64,000 bases of DNA, taken from assembly GCA_965249765.1 (NCBI GenBank), contig CBDFMR010000004.1, positions 310,001 to 374,000 of the forward strand. The letters are read 5' to 3'. This DNA is from CBDFMR01 sp965249765. Lineage in GTDB: Bacteria; Bacteroidota; Bacteroidia; Chitinophagales; Saprospiraceae. A program made the translations under genes and the position numbers. The notes beneath the pieces are model-generated. The model was given only the letters and a program-made list of their open reading frames with translations. It was not told where the DNA came from and did not search any database. Each line of letters begins with the position of its first letter. Position 1 is the first letter of the stretch. Shown in pieces: positions 40,401-49,808 of the stretch.

Positions 40401-41536
40401 ACAGAAATGACAGATGAAGCTGGAGAATATGCTTTCCCCGTTATGCCTACTGGTGGTTCGTATGCCGTAAATCCATACAAGGATGATGACCATATCAATG
40501 GTGTATCTACGTTGGATTTACTATTGATACAAAAACATGTCTTAGGTATAAAACCATTGGATAGTCCTTATAAGTTGATTGCAGCGGATGTCAATGCATC
40601 TGGGTCAGTTACTGGAATAGACTTGCTGGAGTTACGAAAACTGTTACTTGGTGTTTATCTAGAATTCCCCAACAATACTAGCTGGAGAATGGTAGATGCT
40701 GGTTATGAGTTCCCTGTACTTGATGATCCATTTGCTGAGCAGTTTCCTGAGGAGTATGACATCGATCCTTTTAGTAATTCGATGAATGTAGAATTTGTGG
40801 GAGTCAAAATTGGTGATGTTGATAATAGCAACATTCCTTCACTGAAGGATGGAGACGGAGTAGAAGCTAGATCAGGAAACATGAGTTGGGATGCGGTAGT
40901 AAATTATCGTAGAGATGGAGAGATTGCAGAGGTGATTGTTTCATCAATTGATGATCGATTGTTGGATGGATTCCAGTTTACAATTGATTTTAATGAAATG
41001 AATGGACCTTGGAAAGTGTGGAAAGCTCATCGGTGGATATGTCAGATCAGAATATCAATACACTCAGTAAAGAATCTGGTTTAGTAACATTGAGTTGGCA
41101 TTCTCTTACACCAGTCAATTTGAATGGAAAGCAAGTTGTAAGAATGCAGTTTTCCAAGAATGTTCATACTCATTCAGATTTGAGTGTACAGATGACGTCT
41201 GACATAACTATTGCAGAGGCTTATGTAAACGGTAAGGCCATTGGTTTAGATCTTAGAGGAAATGAGAAAGTTACAGGATTGAGCCTTGCTCAGAACATAC
41301 CAAACCCATGGAGTAGATCTACTTCAATCAATTTCGAACTGGAAAGAGCGGGGGAAGTAAAAATCAGTGTCTATGATGCACTTGGAAGACAAATCGTGAG
41401 TCATTTTGATAACTACAGTTCCAGCCTTAATCAATATGAATTGACAAGTGAGAAATTTGAACATGCGGGTGTTTATACAGTAGAGGTAACCTACGGCGGA
41501 TACAGTGAGGTAATTAGAATATTACACATAAAATAA
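31488..41536 (+). CDS. Giant T9SS-secreted surface protein (SdrD_B, DUF11, HYR, dockerin-like, sorting domain); one frameshift
   Basis: About 3,349 codons in two frames (31488-41084 and 41009-41536). Order: signal peptide (about 20-42); SdrD_B (about 48-105); long beta region; second SdrD_B (about 566-650); three DUF11-like repeats (about 719, 877, 1040) joined by Asp-rich linkers (DSTPDxD, IDEDDHDPA); Cys-rich HYR-type modules (about 1650-2700); dockerin-like paired Ca loops (DVNASGSVTGIDLLELRKLL, about 3000-3060); and a type A T9SS C-terminal domain (NIPNPWSRSTSINFEL). It should be exported to the surface as an adhesin or gliding-type filament. The break near 41005 is explained by one missing base. 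Confidence 0.85.
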
Positions 41537-41606
41537 ATGACCATGCTGGAGAATGTTGGCTCTATAGCTGACAGGATTCAGTTCGGGTAAGTTAAATTTT
41601 CCTTTA

Positions 41607-41634
41607 GTCCTGGCCGCTGGCTGGGACTTTTTTT
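41607..41634 (+). terminator. Rho-independent terminator after the giant gene
   Basis: GTCCTGGCC/GGCTGGGAC (41607-41627) form a 9-bp stem with a 3-nt loop and two G-U pairs, followed by seven T residues. Confidence 0.8.
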
Positions 41635-41667
41635 AAGATTAATGAAAATCCATATTATTTTGAAAAA

Positions 41668-42201
41668 GTGAAAGATGTAAAGTCAAATATAGAAGGAGGA
41701 GTATCTGTTACAGCTGAATGGATAAATCAGCAACTTGACAATCGACAGTTTACTATCGAGTTAAAAGAGAACGTTATTCTCGGCGAATTTTCACTTTCGG
41801 TTGTGAAGGAAAGATTAATACTTAGAATGTTGATAAGCGGGTTGTTTGACCAGTGGGCATCGTTTTCTTTTCTTCCAACGGTAAAGAATGATCAGGTTCA
41901 GTTTGATCACGTAGATTTTAAAGTGGACGATAAGGGTTTCTTTAGTAGGAGCATTAATTGGGCGGTGCAGAAATGGGGTATGGAAAAAATGGAGAAAGAA
42001 GTTGAGAACAAGGTCAATGAGGAAATGAGCAATTGGATAGATCAAATCACGAATAGCCCTTTGAAGCACCAAATAATTGATGACATAGCAGTTTCGTATA
42101 GTGTCGATAAAATTAGGGTGCTTGAGATATCAGTTCTTGAATCTTCTTTACTTTTGACCTTGAATATATCTGGGAAAAATCTGGCAATTGATGTTGGGTA
42201 A
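41668..42201 (+). CDS. Hypothetical protein, GTG start
   Basis: 177 aa, no signal peptide or membrane helix. It looks like a small alpha/beta lipid-binding-type fold (alternating strands such as FTIELKENVILGEFSLSVV and a helical segment WAVQKWGMEKMEKEVENKV), but I recognise no family. The start is GTG at 41668. It overlaps the GGT gene by 11 nt, so the two are probably coupled. Confidence 0.6.
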   Translation: MKDVKSNIEGGVSVTAEWINQQLDNRQFTIELKENVILGEFSLSVVKERLILRMLISGLFDQWASFSFLPTVKNDQVQFDHVDFKVDDKGFFSRSINWAVQKWGMEKMEKEVENKVNEEMSNWIDQITNSPLKHQIIDDIAVSYSVDKIRVLEISVLESSLLLTLNISGKNLAIDVG

Positions 42202-43684
42202 GTCTCATACTCGTCCCCAAGGTATCTCAGCAGGTCATGAAGTCACATGGTCTGTTGCTAGAGATATATTAGACGCTGGGGGTAACGCCTATGATGCCGC
42301 AATAGGCGCTTACATGACCATGTTTGTTACTGAGCCTTGCATGGCCTCATTGGGTGCCGGTGGTTTTGCTAATATTCTAACATCACAAAAGAAAAACTGG
42401 ATAATTGATTTCTTCTGCCAGACTCCATCTCAATATCATAAGAATGCGGGTCATTTGCTCCCTATCGAAGTCGATTTTGGTACTGCTACTGAGACCTTTT
42501 ATATAGGTATGGCATCGAGTGCTGTTCCTGGGGCAATCGCATTTATTTACAGTCTTCATGACGAGTTGGGAAATATGCCGATAAAGGAATTATTTGCTCC
42601 TGCTCGAGAATTGGCTAGAAAGGGAATTCCGCTAAATGATTTCCAGGCGTTTGATGTTCAATTGCTAAATGGAATAATTGGGTTAACGAATGAAGGTAGA
42701 TCTATCTTTTTCAATGGTGAATCACCTAAACATAAAGGCGATATAGTAAGGATGAATGGATATGCTGACTTACTTGATACATTGATAATTGAGGGACCTG
42801 ATCTTGTATATAAAGGGGAAATAGCAAAACAGGTAGAGAAAGATATGATCTCCAGAGGAGGACATCTACGACGTCGGGATTTCGAAAATTATAAAGTAAA
42901 AGTGATTAAGCCTCACCATGTTTCATATCATGGATACGATGTTCAATTACCTTGTGAGAATAGTATAGGTGGACTCGTTGCTTTATCGGTAATATCTCAT
43001 TTGTGTAGTGATGAAGTAGATGAAGCCTGGCATGTATCTGATTATTCTGGTCATTGGATTCGGGTAATTGAAGAGGTCAAGTCTTTGAATAATGATCCTG
43101 AAAAACTACTTGCTTACTTACAGTCATATGGTATTGAAGCTCGAGTAAATAAATCGACGATGTTTAAGCGTGGTACGAGTCACTTTAACATTGCAGACAA
43201 AAATGGTAACGCGATTGCTTTAACCACGTCCATAGGGGAAGGGAATGGATACTTTATTCCGGGTACTGACATGCAATTGAATAACATGCTGGGTGAGACA
43301 TTTCTCTTACCCGGTGGTCTCAATTCATGGGAGGAAGCATCTCGCCTAAATTCAATGATGTGTCCGGTCATAATGCATAGAGACGATGAGATTATATTAA
43401 TGGGATCGGGAGGAGCTGGTCGCATTCCATACATGATTTCTCAAGTGATGAATTATTATTGTTGCCAAGGCATATCACTACGGGAGGCTGTTGAAGCACC
43501 ACGATTATACCCTGAGGGTAATACTATTAATATCGAAAAAGGACTTACTTATGATACGACCTATAATAGCAGAGTCAAAATTTGGCATGAGCCATCACTC
43601 TATTTTGGAGGCGTACATTGTCTTGCACAAACAAGCAATTCCGTCGAGGAGGTAGGTGATTTTAGACGGCAGGGATGTCCCTGA
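42191..43684 (+). CDS. Gamma-glutamyltransferase-like Ntn hydrolase, apparently cytoplasmic
   Basis: 497 aa. N-terminal HEVTWSVARDILDAGGNAYD and ASLGAGGFANI match the GGT large subunit. The processing site is GTSHFNIADKNGNA, with Thr329 as the predicted N-terminal nucleophile; E. coli has TTH where this has TSH. The usual GSPGGSRI is GSGGAGRI here. It is shorter than secreted GGTs (about 580 aa) and has no signal peptide. Role could be glutathione or gamma-glutamyl amide cleavage inside the cell. The stop TGA is half of a TGATCA that also holds the stop of the convergent nhaD. Confidence 0.85.
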   Translation: MLGKSHTRPQGISAGHEVTWSVARDILDAGGNAYDAAIGAYMTMFVTEPCMASLGAGGFANILTSQKKNWIIDFFCQTPSQYHKNAGHLLPIEVDFGTATETFYIGMASSAVPGAIAFIYSLHDELGNMPIKELFAPARELARKGIPLNDFQAFDVQLLNGIIGLTNEGRSIFFNGESPKHKGDIVRMNGYADLLDTLIIEGPDLVYKGEIAKQVEKDMISRGGHLRRRDFENYKVKVIKPHHVSYHGYDVQLPCENSIGGLVALSVISHLCSDEVDEAWHVSDYSGHWIRVIEEVKSLNNDPEKLLAYLQSYGIEARVNKSTMFKRGTSHFNIADKNGNAIALTTSIGEGNGYFIPGTDMQLNNMLGETFLLPGGLNSWEEASRLNSMMCPVIMHRDDEIILMGSGGAGRIPYMISQVMNYYCCQGISLREAVEAPRLYPEGNTINIEKGLTYDTTYNSRVKIWHEPSLYFGGVHCLAQTSNSVEEVGDFRRQGCP

Positions 43685-45040
43685 TCAGTGAAGTACATTA
43701 TACCACCCCAAGAAAACGATTCCTCCCGCTATGAACCCCAATGCAGCAAGCCAGGATATTTTCCTCAGATACCATATGAAGTCGATTTTTTCCATACCCA
43801 TTGCTGCTACCCCTGCGGCAGATCCGATAATCAACATGCTACCTCCTGTGCCGGCTGCGTAAGCAATGAAATGCCATAGTTTTGCATCAAGACCTTCCGT
43901 ATACATTCCCATAGATGCCGCTACGAGTGGAACATTATCAATTATTGCTGATCCAACACCCAAAAGCATGACAACAAGATCTTGATTAGGTATCGCGGAC
44001 TCCAAGCCCTCAGCTACATATCTAAGTGTACCTACGCCTCCGATTACGAGTGATTCTAGGGCAGCAACAGCCATAAGAATACCTAGGAAAAAGAGGATGC
44101 TGCTCATTTCTATTCGAGATAGTGCTACGTGTGCACTATATAGATGTCTGTTTTCTCTTGGGAAGTTTTCTTCAGGGTGGATGTATTCAGAAACCAACCA
44201 TACGAATCCCATGCTGAGCATCATACCCACATAGGGTGGAAGGTGGGTAACCGTCTTGAAGATAGGTACAAATACGATTGCCCCTAATCCGAGAAATAGC
44301 ATAGTTCTACTGCTAAGTAGACTTTCGGTTTTCAAGCTGCTCTCGTCTTTCATCGAGATCTCACCCTTAAAAGCTTTGAGAAACATGGCAACAAAGAAAG
44401 GTACCACAAAGCACACTATACTCGGAACGATGAGCATTTTTATAAGACCAAAAGTAGATACCCGTTTGCCAATCCATAGCATCGTCGTAGTAACATCGCC
44501 AATTGGTGACCATGCACCCCCTGCATTGGCCGCTATGACTACCATACTCACAAACCATATCCTATCATTTCTATCTTCAATGAGTTTCCTAAGTAATGTA
44601 ACGAGAACAATGGTTGCCGTAAGGTTGTCAATGATAGCTGATAAAATAAAGGCGAGAATTCCGAAAATCCAGAGTAGGTTTCTCTTTTTCTTGGTTTTTA
44701 CCCACCCTTTCAATACTTCAAATCCCTGATGAAGATCGATGATTTCTACAATGGTCATGGCTCCTATCAAGAATACCAATATTTCCGCAGTCTTTCCGAG
44801 ATGATGCAGAAGTGTATTAGCGAACCCTTCTTCGGCATCATGTGTATCAGATAGAAAACTGAAAAGGTGATCATGAGAGTCTATTACATCTACCATTCCA
44901 TATCTAAATCCGATGGCCAATAGAGCCCAGCAAAGAGCCGCCATTAAGAGTGAGGGCACCGTTTTGTCTAATTTTAATGGATGTTCAAGTACAATAGTTA
45001 AATAACCTAGAACAAATACAAGAATAATAGCAGCTACCAT
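43685..45040 (-). CDS. nhaD: Na+/H+ antiporter NhaD
   Basis: 451 aa with about 12 membrane helices. Motifs include IVEIIDLHQGFEVLKGWVKT, SAIIDNLTATIVLV, ANAGGAWSPIGDVTTTMLW and GVGSAIIDNVPLVAASMGMY, the conserved Asp/Asn-bearing helices of NhaD in the ion-transporter superfamily. It exports sodium in exchange for protons, as expected for a marine cell. It is convergent with ggt, with no intergenic base and no terminator visible. Confidence 0.92.
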   Translation of the reverse strand: MVAAIILVFVLGYLTIVLEHPLKLDKTVPSLLMAALCWALLAIGFRYGMVDVIDSHDHLFSFLSDTHDAEEGFANTLLHHLGKTAEILVFLIGAMTIVEIIDLHQGFEVLKGWVKTKKKRNLLWIFGILAFILSAIIDNLTATIVLVTLLRKLIEDRNDRIWFVSMVVIAANAGGAWSPIGDVTTTMLWIGKRVSTFGLIKMLIVPSIVCFVVPFFVAMFLKAFKGEISMKDESSLKTESLLSSRTMLFLGLGAIVFVPIFKTVTHLPPYVGMMLSMGFVWLVSEYIHPEENFPRENRHLYSAHVALSRIEMSSILFFLGILMAVAALESLVIGGVGTLRYVAEGLESAIPNQDLVVMLLGVGSAIIDNVPLVAASMGMYTEGLDAKLWHFIAYAAGTGGSMLIIGSAAGVAAMGMEKIDFIWYLRKISWLAALGFIAGGIVFLGWYNVLH

Positions 45041-45128
45041 GGTTGAATAGGGTTTTGTATCAAAAAACGCAGGCGCAAAGGTAGATTTTTCTCCTGCAGA
45101 TATATAAGATTCAAGACTATAAATCTCT

Positions 45129-45136
45129 TAATTTTG
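45129..45136 (+). promoter_or_regulatory. Candidate -7 element of dusB
   Basis: TAATTTTG matches TAnnTTTG and ends 7 nt before the GTG start of dusB. If used, the transcript would carry almost no leader. No -33 TTG is visible, so support is weak. Confidence 0.3.
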
Positions 45137-45143
45137 CAAACGC

Positions 45144-46136
45144 GTGGTACGTATAGCAAATATTGAATTGGGAGACTTTCCATTACTCCTAGCACCGATG
45201 GAAGATGTAAGTGATCCTCCCTTCAGAGCGTTGTGTAAAGAGCAAGGCTGTGACATGATGTATACTGAGTTTATCTCGGTTGAAGGACTCATTAGAGATG
45301 CTACTAAGAGTCTGCAAAAACTTGATATTTTCGATTATGAGCGACCCATCGGTATACAAATCTTTGGTGCCAATATTGATAGTATGAAAAGAGCAGCAGA
45401 GATAGTAGAGGAGGCACGACCAGAAGTATTGGATATAAACTATGGTTGCCCGGTCAAGAAAGTAGTATGCAAAATGGCGGGAGCTGGGATACTACAAGAC
45501 ATCCCAAAGATGGTCAAGCTAACTGAAGAGATTGTCAAAACGACCTCACTGCCCGTAACGGTAAAGACCCGACTTGGATGGGATGACAAAAGCCTTTACA
45601 TTGAAGAAGTGGCAGAAAGGTTACAAGATATCGGAATAAAGGCGCTGAGCGTTCACGGCCGCACCAGAAAGCAAATGTATAAAGGAGAAGCAGACTGGAC
45701 GCTGATAGGGAATATCAAGAAGAACCCAAGGATTCATATTCCTATATTTGGAAATGGAGATATAAACAGCCCGCAAAAGGCTGTGGAGTATAGAAATAAA
45801 TATGGAGTAGATGGAGTGATGATAGGTAGAGCTTGTATTGGCAATCCTTGGATATTTCGAGAGATTAAGCATTATATAGAAACGGGGGAACTGTTGCCCC
45901 CCCCGAGTATTGAAGAAAGAGTAGAAGCTGCTCGTAAGCATCTTAATTTCTCAATAGAATGGAAAGGAGAGAAACTTGGAGTCCTAGAAATGAGGAGACA
46001 TTACACAAATTATTTTCGCTCTCTTCCCCATATAAAGTCTATACGATCAAAATTGGTGACTACTGACAAACCATCAGAGATTAATGTAATTCTAGATGAA
46101 ATATTAGATAAATACAATCGAGTTGCCTTAGCATAG
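45144..46136 (+). CDS. dusB: tRNA-dihydrouridine synthase DusB
   Basis: 330 aa flavin enzyme. FMN-site PLLLAPMEDVSDPPFR at the N-terminus, catalytic Cys in DINYGCPVKKVVCKMAGAG, VKTRLGWDD and SVHGRTRKQMYKG all fit Dus, with GRACIGNPWIF near the end. It reduces uridines in the tRNA D-loop. The start is GTG at 45144: the conserved N-terminus begins two residues later and no ATG is available. cca follows after 3 nt. Confidence 0.94.
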   Translation: MVRIANIELGDFPLLLAPMEDVSDPPFRALCKEQGCDMMYTEFISVEGLIRDATKSLQKLDIFDYERPIGIQIFGANIDSMKRAAEIVEEARPEVLDINYGCPVKKVVCKMAGAGILQDIPKMVKLTEEIVKTTSLPVTVKTRLGWDDKSLYIEEVAERLQDIGIKALSVHGRTRKQMYKGEADWTLIGNIKKNPRIHIPIFGNGDINSPQKAVEYRNKYGVDGVMIGRACIGNPWIFREIKHYIETGELLPPPSIEERVEAARKHLNFSIEWKGEKLGVLEMRRHYTNYFRSLPHIKSIRSKLVTTDKPSEINVILDEILDKYNRVALA

Positions 46137-46139
46137 ATT

Positions 46140-47555
46140 ATGATATTCCACATAGAACCACACGAACGTGAGATTTTTGAGCTTGTTAGAACTGCTTCTA
46201 AGAGACTAAACTCACCTGCGTACATCGTAGGTGGTTATGTTAGAGATCGATTACTGGGAAGAAAATCGAAAGACATTGACATTGTATGCTTGGGTAGTGG
46301 GATAGAATTGGCAGAGAATGTTGCTGGCATGCTGCGTCCTATTCCACGTCTTGCCGTCTATCGTCGTTTCGGTACGGCTATGATCAAGCACAAGGACATA
46401 GAAATAGAATTTGTCGGGGCTAGGAAGGAGTCATATCAAAGTGATTCTCGGAAACCATTGGTAGAGAATGGTACATTAGAAGATGATCAGAATCGAAGAG
46501 ATTTTACCATCAATGCCATGGCGGTCAGCCTCGATGATACCAATTATGGTGAAATTATAGACCCTTTCGGTGGATTGCATCACCTAGAGAAAAAGCTACT
46601 CAAAACTCCGCTTGAGCCGGGTCGTACTTTTTCTGATGACCCATTGCGCATGATGAGGGCGATGAGATTTGCGACCCAATTATCATTTGAGATTGATCCT
46701 GAGACCTTTGATGCGGTAGGCAGGTTTAGGAATCGCATGTCTATCGTTTCAGCAGAGAGGATCACAGGAGAATTGAGCAAGATACTCGCCGCAGATAGGC
46801 CCTCTGTCGGTTTTAAGTTGCTGGAAGAGTCGGGTCTCTTAGAAATAATCTTTCCTGAGATGATCAAGCTAAAAGGGGTCGATATCAAGAATGGAATAGG
46901 GCACAAGGATAATTTCTACCACACCCTAGAAGTAGTCGATAACATCTCCAAGATGACTACCAATATCTGGCTAAGATGGGCGGCACTGCTTCATGATATT
47001 GCCAAGCCAGCTACCAAGAGATTCGAGGAAAAGCATGGATGGACATTTCATGGTCATGAAGCTCTTGGGGCCGTGATGGTTCCTAAGATATTCAAGAAAT
47101 TGAGATTGCCTTTGGATCAAAAGATGAAGTATGTGCAGAAGATGGTGAGACTTCATCTCAGACCCATATCATTGACCAATGAGAACATTACCGATTCAGC
47201 GGTAAGGCGGCTGATTTTTGATGCCGGAGAGGATATTGAAGATCTGATGACCCTTTGTAAGGCAGATATTACTTCCAAAAATCCAAAGAAAGTAACCAAG
47301 TATTTATCCAACTACAGGTTGGTCCAGCAAATGATAGAGGAAGTTGAGGAAAAAGATAGAATTCGTAACTGGCAACCACCTATCACTGGCGAGGAGATAA
47401 TGGAGTACTTTAGTATTCGTCCATCACGAGAGGTGGGTGTTATAAAGGACCATATAAGAGAATCTATCCTTGATGGCGTCATAGCTAACAATCATGATGA
47501 GGCCTTTGACTTAATGAAGAAGAAGGGTAGGGATCTGGGTCTAGGAGATCGCTGA
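46140..47555 (+). CDS. cca: tRNA nucleotidyltransferase / poly(A) polymerase family, with HD domain
   Basis: 471 aa. Head domain with GGYVRDRLLG (about 32-41), DIDIVC metal-site aspartates (about 47-52) and RRDFTINAMA. An HD phosphohydrolase domain follows (LLHDIAKPATKR). It completes or repairs tRNA 3' CCA ends, which the UCG tRNA here needs because CCA is not encoded. It is in an operon with dusB. Confidence 0.92.
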   Translation: MIFHIEPHEREIFELVRTASKRLNSPAYIVGGYVRDRLLGRKSKDIDIVCLGSGIELAENVAGMLRPIPRLAVYRRFGTAMIKHKDIEIEFVGARKESYQSDSRKPLVENGTLEDDQNRRDFTINAMAVSLDDTNYGEIIDPFGGLHHLEKKLLKTPLEPGRTFSDDPLRMMRAMRFATQLSFEIDPETFDAVGRFRNRMSIVSAERITGELSKILAADRPSVGFKLLEESGLLEIIFPEMIKLKGVDIKNGIGHKDNFYHTLEVVDNISKMTTNIWLRWAALLHDIAKPATKRFEEKHGWTFHGHEALGAVMVPKIFKKLRLPLDQKMKYVQKMVRLHLRPISLTNENITDSAVRRLIFDAGEDIEDLMTLCKADITSKNPKKVTKYLSNYRLVQQMIEEVEEKDRIRNWQPPITGEEIMEYFSIRPSREVGVIKDHIRESILDGVIANNHDEAFDLMKKKGRDLGLGDR

Positions 47556-47711
47556 CTCTGATTTTTGATGCTTGTCAATGCTTCAAAAGCGTATTGGTGT
47601 GCTTGGATTTGACGTTGTATACAAATTGCACTATTCTCTTTTACTCTAAAGAATTCCCCGATGCTTGCATCAGGTGTCGCAAATAGATCGCTGTTTGGTT
47701 AGATTTGTCGA
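47556..47711. repeat. Intergenic DNA with one REP-like palindrome
   Basis: CCCCGATGCTTGCATCAGG (47656-47674) is an imperfect hairpin centred on GCTTGC, the same centre found in palindromes on the other side of the TnpA remnant. Confidence 0.45.
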
Positions 47712-48158
47712 ATGAAAGAAGACAAACATCTACACAAGAGCCATAACAAAAGTTTGTTACTGTATCATTTTGTATGACCTGCGAAATATCGGCGAGAAGT
47801 ATTTACAAAGGAAGTAAAAAGGACACTGAAAGAAATATGCGAAGGGATAGGTCAGCGCTATGAGATATATACACATGAACAGGGTACAGAAGAGAACCAT
47901 ATTCATCTATTGCTTCAAAGTGTACTGAGCTATTCTCCTACAAAGATCATCAAGACGGTGAAAAGTATAACGGCACGGAAGATATTCAAGAAGCATCTAG
48001 AGGTTAAAAAGAAGTTATGGGGCGGACATTTTTGGACAAGTGGCTACTATGTAAATACAGTTGGACAACATGGTAGTTTTGATACAATACAGGAATATGT
48101 CAAGAATCAAGGGAAAACCTATAAGAAAATATATCGCAGTCAGCTCAAGCTCTTCTGA
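47712..48158 (+). pseudogene. IS200/REP-associated-type Y1 transposase TnpA with one in-frame stop
   Basis: From ATG 47712 the frame gives 148 residues interrupted only by TGA at 47775-47777, where relatives have a Cys or similar in the YHxV-CP-KYRR segment. Downstream, NHIHLLLQ carries the HUH metal site, and the catalytic Tyr lies in GHFWTSGYYVNTVG. Length is normal for IS200-type TnpA. One nonsense change has inactivated it, unless suppressed. REP-like palindromes flank both sides, as with RAYT genes. Confidence 0.75.
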
Positions 48159-48177
48159 GGTTTAAAGCAAGCGGTGA

Positions 48178-48360
48178 TACCCCGTCTGCTTGCAGCGGGG
48201 TAGTTCATTCGAAGAAAATACCTCGAGGCTTGCCTCGGGGTTGAGAGGAAAGTTTGAAAACCTAAGGTTTTCAACTAAACATCAGAGAATTTCGGTTTTT
48301 GACCTGAAGGTCAAAATGAAACCAGCGAAATACCCCTATGGCTCTGCCTCGGGGATAGTT
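48178..48360 (+). repeat. Cluster of five short palindromes, REP-like
   Basis: Successive hairpins are TACCCCG/CGGGGTA around TGCTTGCA (48178-48202); ACCTCGAGG/CCTCGGGGT with loop CTTG (about 48219-48240); TTGAAAACC/GGTTTTCAA (about 48254-48274); TTTTGACCT/AGGTCAAAA (about 48297-48316); and a CCCC..GGC/GCC..GGGG hairpin (about 48331-48357). The first, second and fifth share the CCCG-GCTTGC-CGGGG type. They lie directly after tnpA. Confidence 0.6.
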
Positions 48361-48611
48361 GGTTTAAAGATGGAGGTAGGCCCTCCGATAAGGGGATACA
48401 GGTCCGCTTATCAAACAACTTCTGTAATTTATAAGAGGCAACTTTTATGGATGAAGCGACAGGAGAAAAGGCCGAATTAAATCGGTCATGTATGGATAGG
48501 AGAGATGAGCGCAAGCGAACCTTTCGATGAAGTGGCGAAAAGACCAGTTGTTGTCAAAAATCGGGACATATCGAGGTTTCGATGAAGAGTACAGAAGTTA
48601 CCTGTTTACGG
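48361..48611 (+). mobile_element. 249-bp fragment of a group II intron, copy of 50954-51202
   Basis: From TTTAAAG (48363) to the GG at 48611 the sequence matches 50954-51202 with only three visible mismatches. The second copy lies inside the intron I call B. Here it starts without the intron 5' end and stops exactly where the IS1182 transposase frame becomes recognisable, so it is a truncated intron joined to an IS by rearrangement. Confidence 0.75.
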
Positions 48612-49356
48612 CAGTCCTCGCAACAACAGTAGTCTGGATGTTGTAGCCTACTTCGACGATGTTCCTATGCTTGATGACGGCAGGGGCATCGGGATCAGAA
48701 GTAGATACCTGCCCATCAGGGCTTTGTTCTACTTTCTTTTGGATATCAGCATACTTGGATTTCCTGTCTGTGAGATTATCGATTTTACTTACTATCTCTT
48801 TTTTCCTTTTAGAGGATTTGATCTTTTTGATCTGCAGGAGGTAGTCATCAATTTTATTGTCGATGTACTCTAAGTGGCGATCAATTTTCTTTTGATTAAA
48901 GTTGTTTTTCAAAGAATTTTGGCCTCTGACTTTAGTGGAGTCTAAGGCGATCACATCACCAGAGATAAGTTTCCAAGATTGGAGTTTTTTGACAAAGGCC
49001 CGATGGGCTTCTTTAATAGCAGCTTTATCAGTACGGAAGTAGCAGATGGTACGAGGGGAGGGGCGTAGCCCCCTGAGGAGCCACATCAGCTCTAAGTTGA
49101 TGGAGCAGCGATGTGCGAGTTTATTGGCAGAACGAAGGTCATGACGTTGTCCATAGAGAAGAAGCTTGAAAAGATCAGCGGGGTTGTAAGGTTCATTCCC
49201 TTGTCGGTTGAGTCTAGAGTTTTTAAATCCAAGAAGGTCTAGATCCAGGGCATTGACAAACAGATCAACGACTCTAGCCCAACTGTCAGAAGCTACTTGT
49301 TGTTCCAGACAAGTAAAGTACATGTCATCTCTAGATTTTCCTACTTTATAGTCCAT
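48612..49356 (-). pseudogene. IS1182-family transposase, N-terminal half only
   Basis: About 248 codons from ATG 49356. YNPADLFKLLLYGQRHDLRS, the LRGLRPSPRTICYFRTDKAA block and DVIALDSTKVRGQNS (first DDE Asp) mark IS1182. Family members run about 450-500 aa; here the coding stops at the junction with the intron fragment (48611/48612), losing the rest of the DDE domain. The frame runs on only to 48598 by chance. Confidence 0.8.
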
Positions 49357-49431
49357 AACTGAGATAAATTAATACCTCATCAAGGTACAAAACATATATG
49401 AAAATATTTAATACAATAAGAGTTATTGCGT

Positions 49432-49503
49432 AGTCTGACGGTTTGGATATGCAGAGTCACGACCAATTGGGAGTGATTCTGTGATCATACATTGTTATGT
49501 AGG
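49432..49503 (-). other. attC-like site 1
   Basis: Left box GTCTGAC (near 49433-49439) and right box GTTATGTAGG (49494-49503). The arms CAGAGTCAC and GTGATTCTG pair with one mismatch. The right box is the reverse complement of CCTACATAAC at 50121-50130, at the other end of the parDE unit. Confidence 0.55.
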
Positions 49504-49508
49504 GTGAT

Positions 49509-49808
49509 TCATTCAACTAATTGGTATTCAATGTCCATTTTTTGATGTAAAATCCTATCAATTAGTACGATACTTTCTTCGACTTTGTAAATTATCATAT
49601 GAGATTTCACTAGCTTGGATCTATGATGTACTTTGATCTCTGTAATTGATTTCCCACTCTGTGGATCAGTACAGATTGAATCAATTGCACTGAAGATTAG
49701 CTTGTAGTACTTGTTAGCCTGATCAATTGACCACTTTTCAACAGTGTAATGCCAGATGGACTCTAAGTCACTTATAGCCAATTTGCTAAGTTCATACGTC
49801 AACTTCAT
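49509..49808 (-). CDS. RelE/ParE-family toxin
   Basis: 99 aa. The ParE pattern is present: LSKLAISDLESIWHYTVEKW at the start, DPQSGKSI, VHHRSKLVKSHMIIYKVEES and a final strand with ILHQKMD. ParE toxins inhibit gyrase; RelE relatives cut mRNA; which applies here is open. It overlaps its antitoxin by ATGA (49805-49808). The pair is the payload of cassette 1. Confidence 0.85.
   Translation of the reverse strand: MKLTYELSKLAISDLESIWHYTVEKWSIDQANKYYKLIFSAIDSICTDPQSGKSITEIKVHHRSKLVKSHMIIYKVEESIVLIDRILHQKMDIEYQLVE

Noticed and set aside
48178..48360. CRISPR array
   Set aside because: The palindromes differ from each other, have no constant spacer length, and no cas gene is present; REP-like elements fit better.
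48190..48480. 96 aa plus-strand frame after tnpA
   Set aside because: Made of REP-like palindromes and an intron fragment; not a protein.
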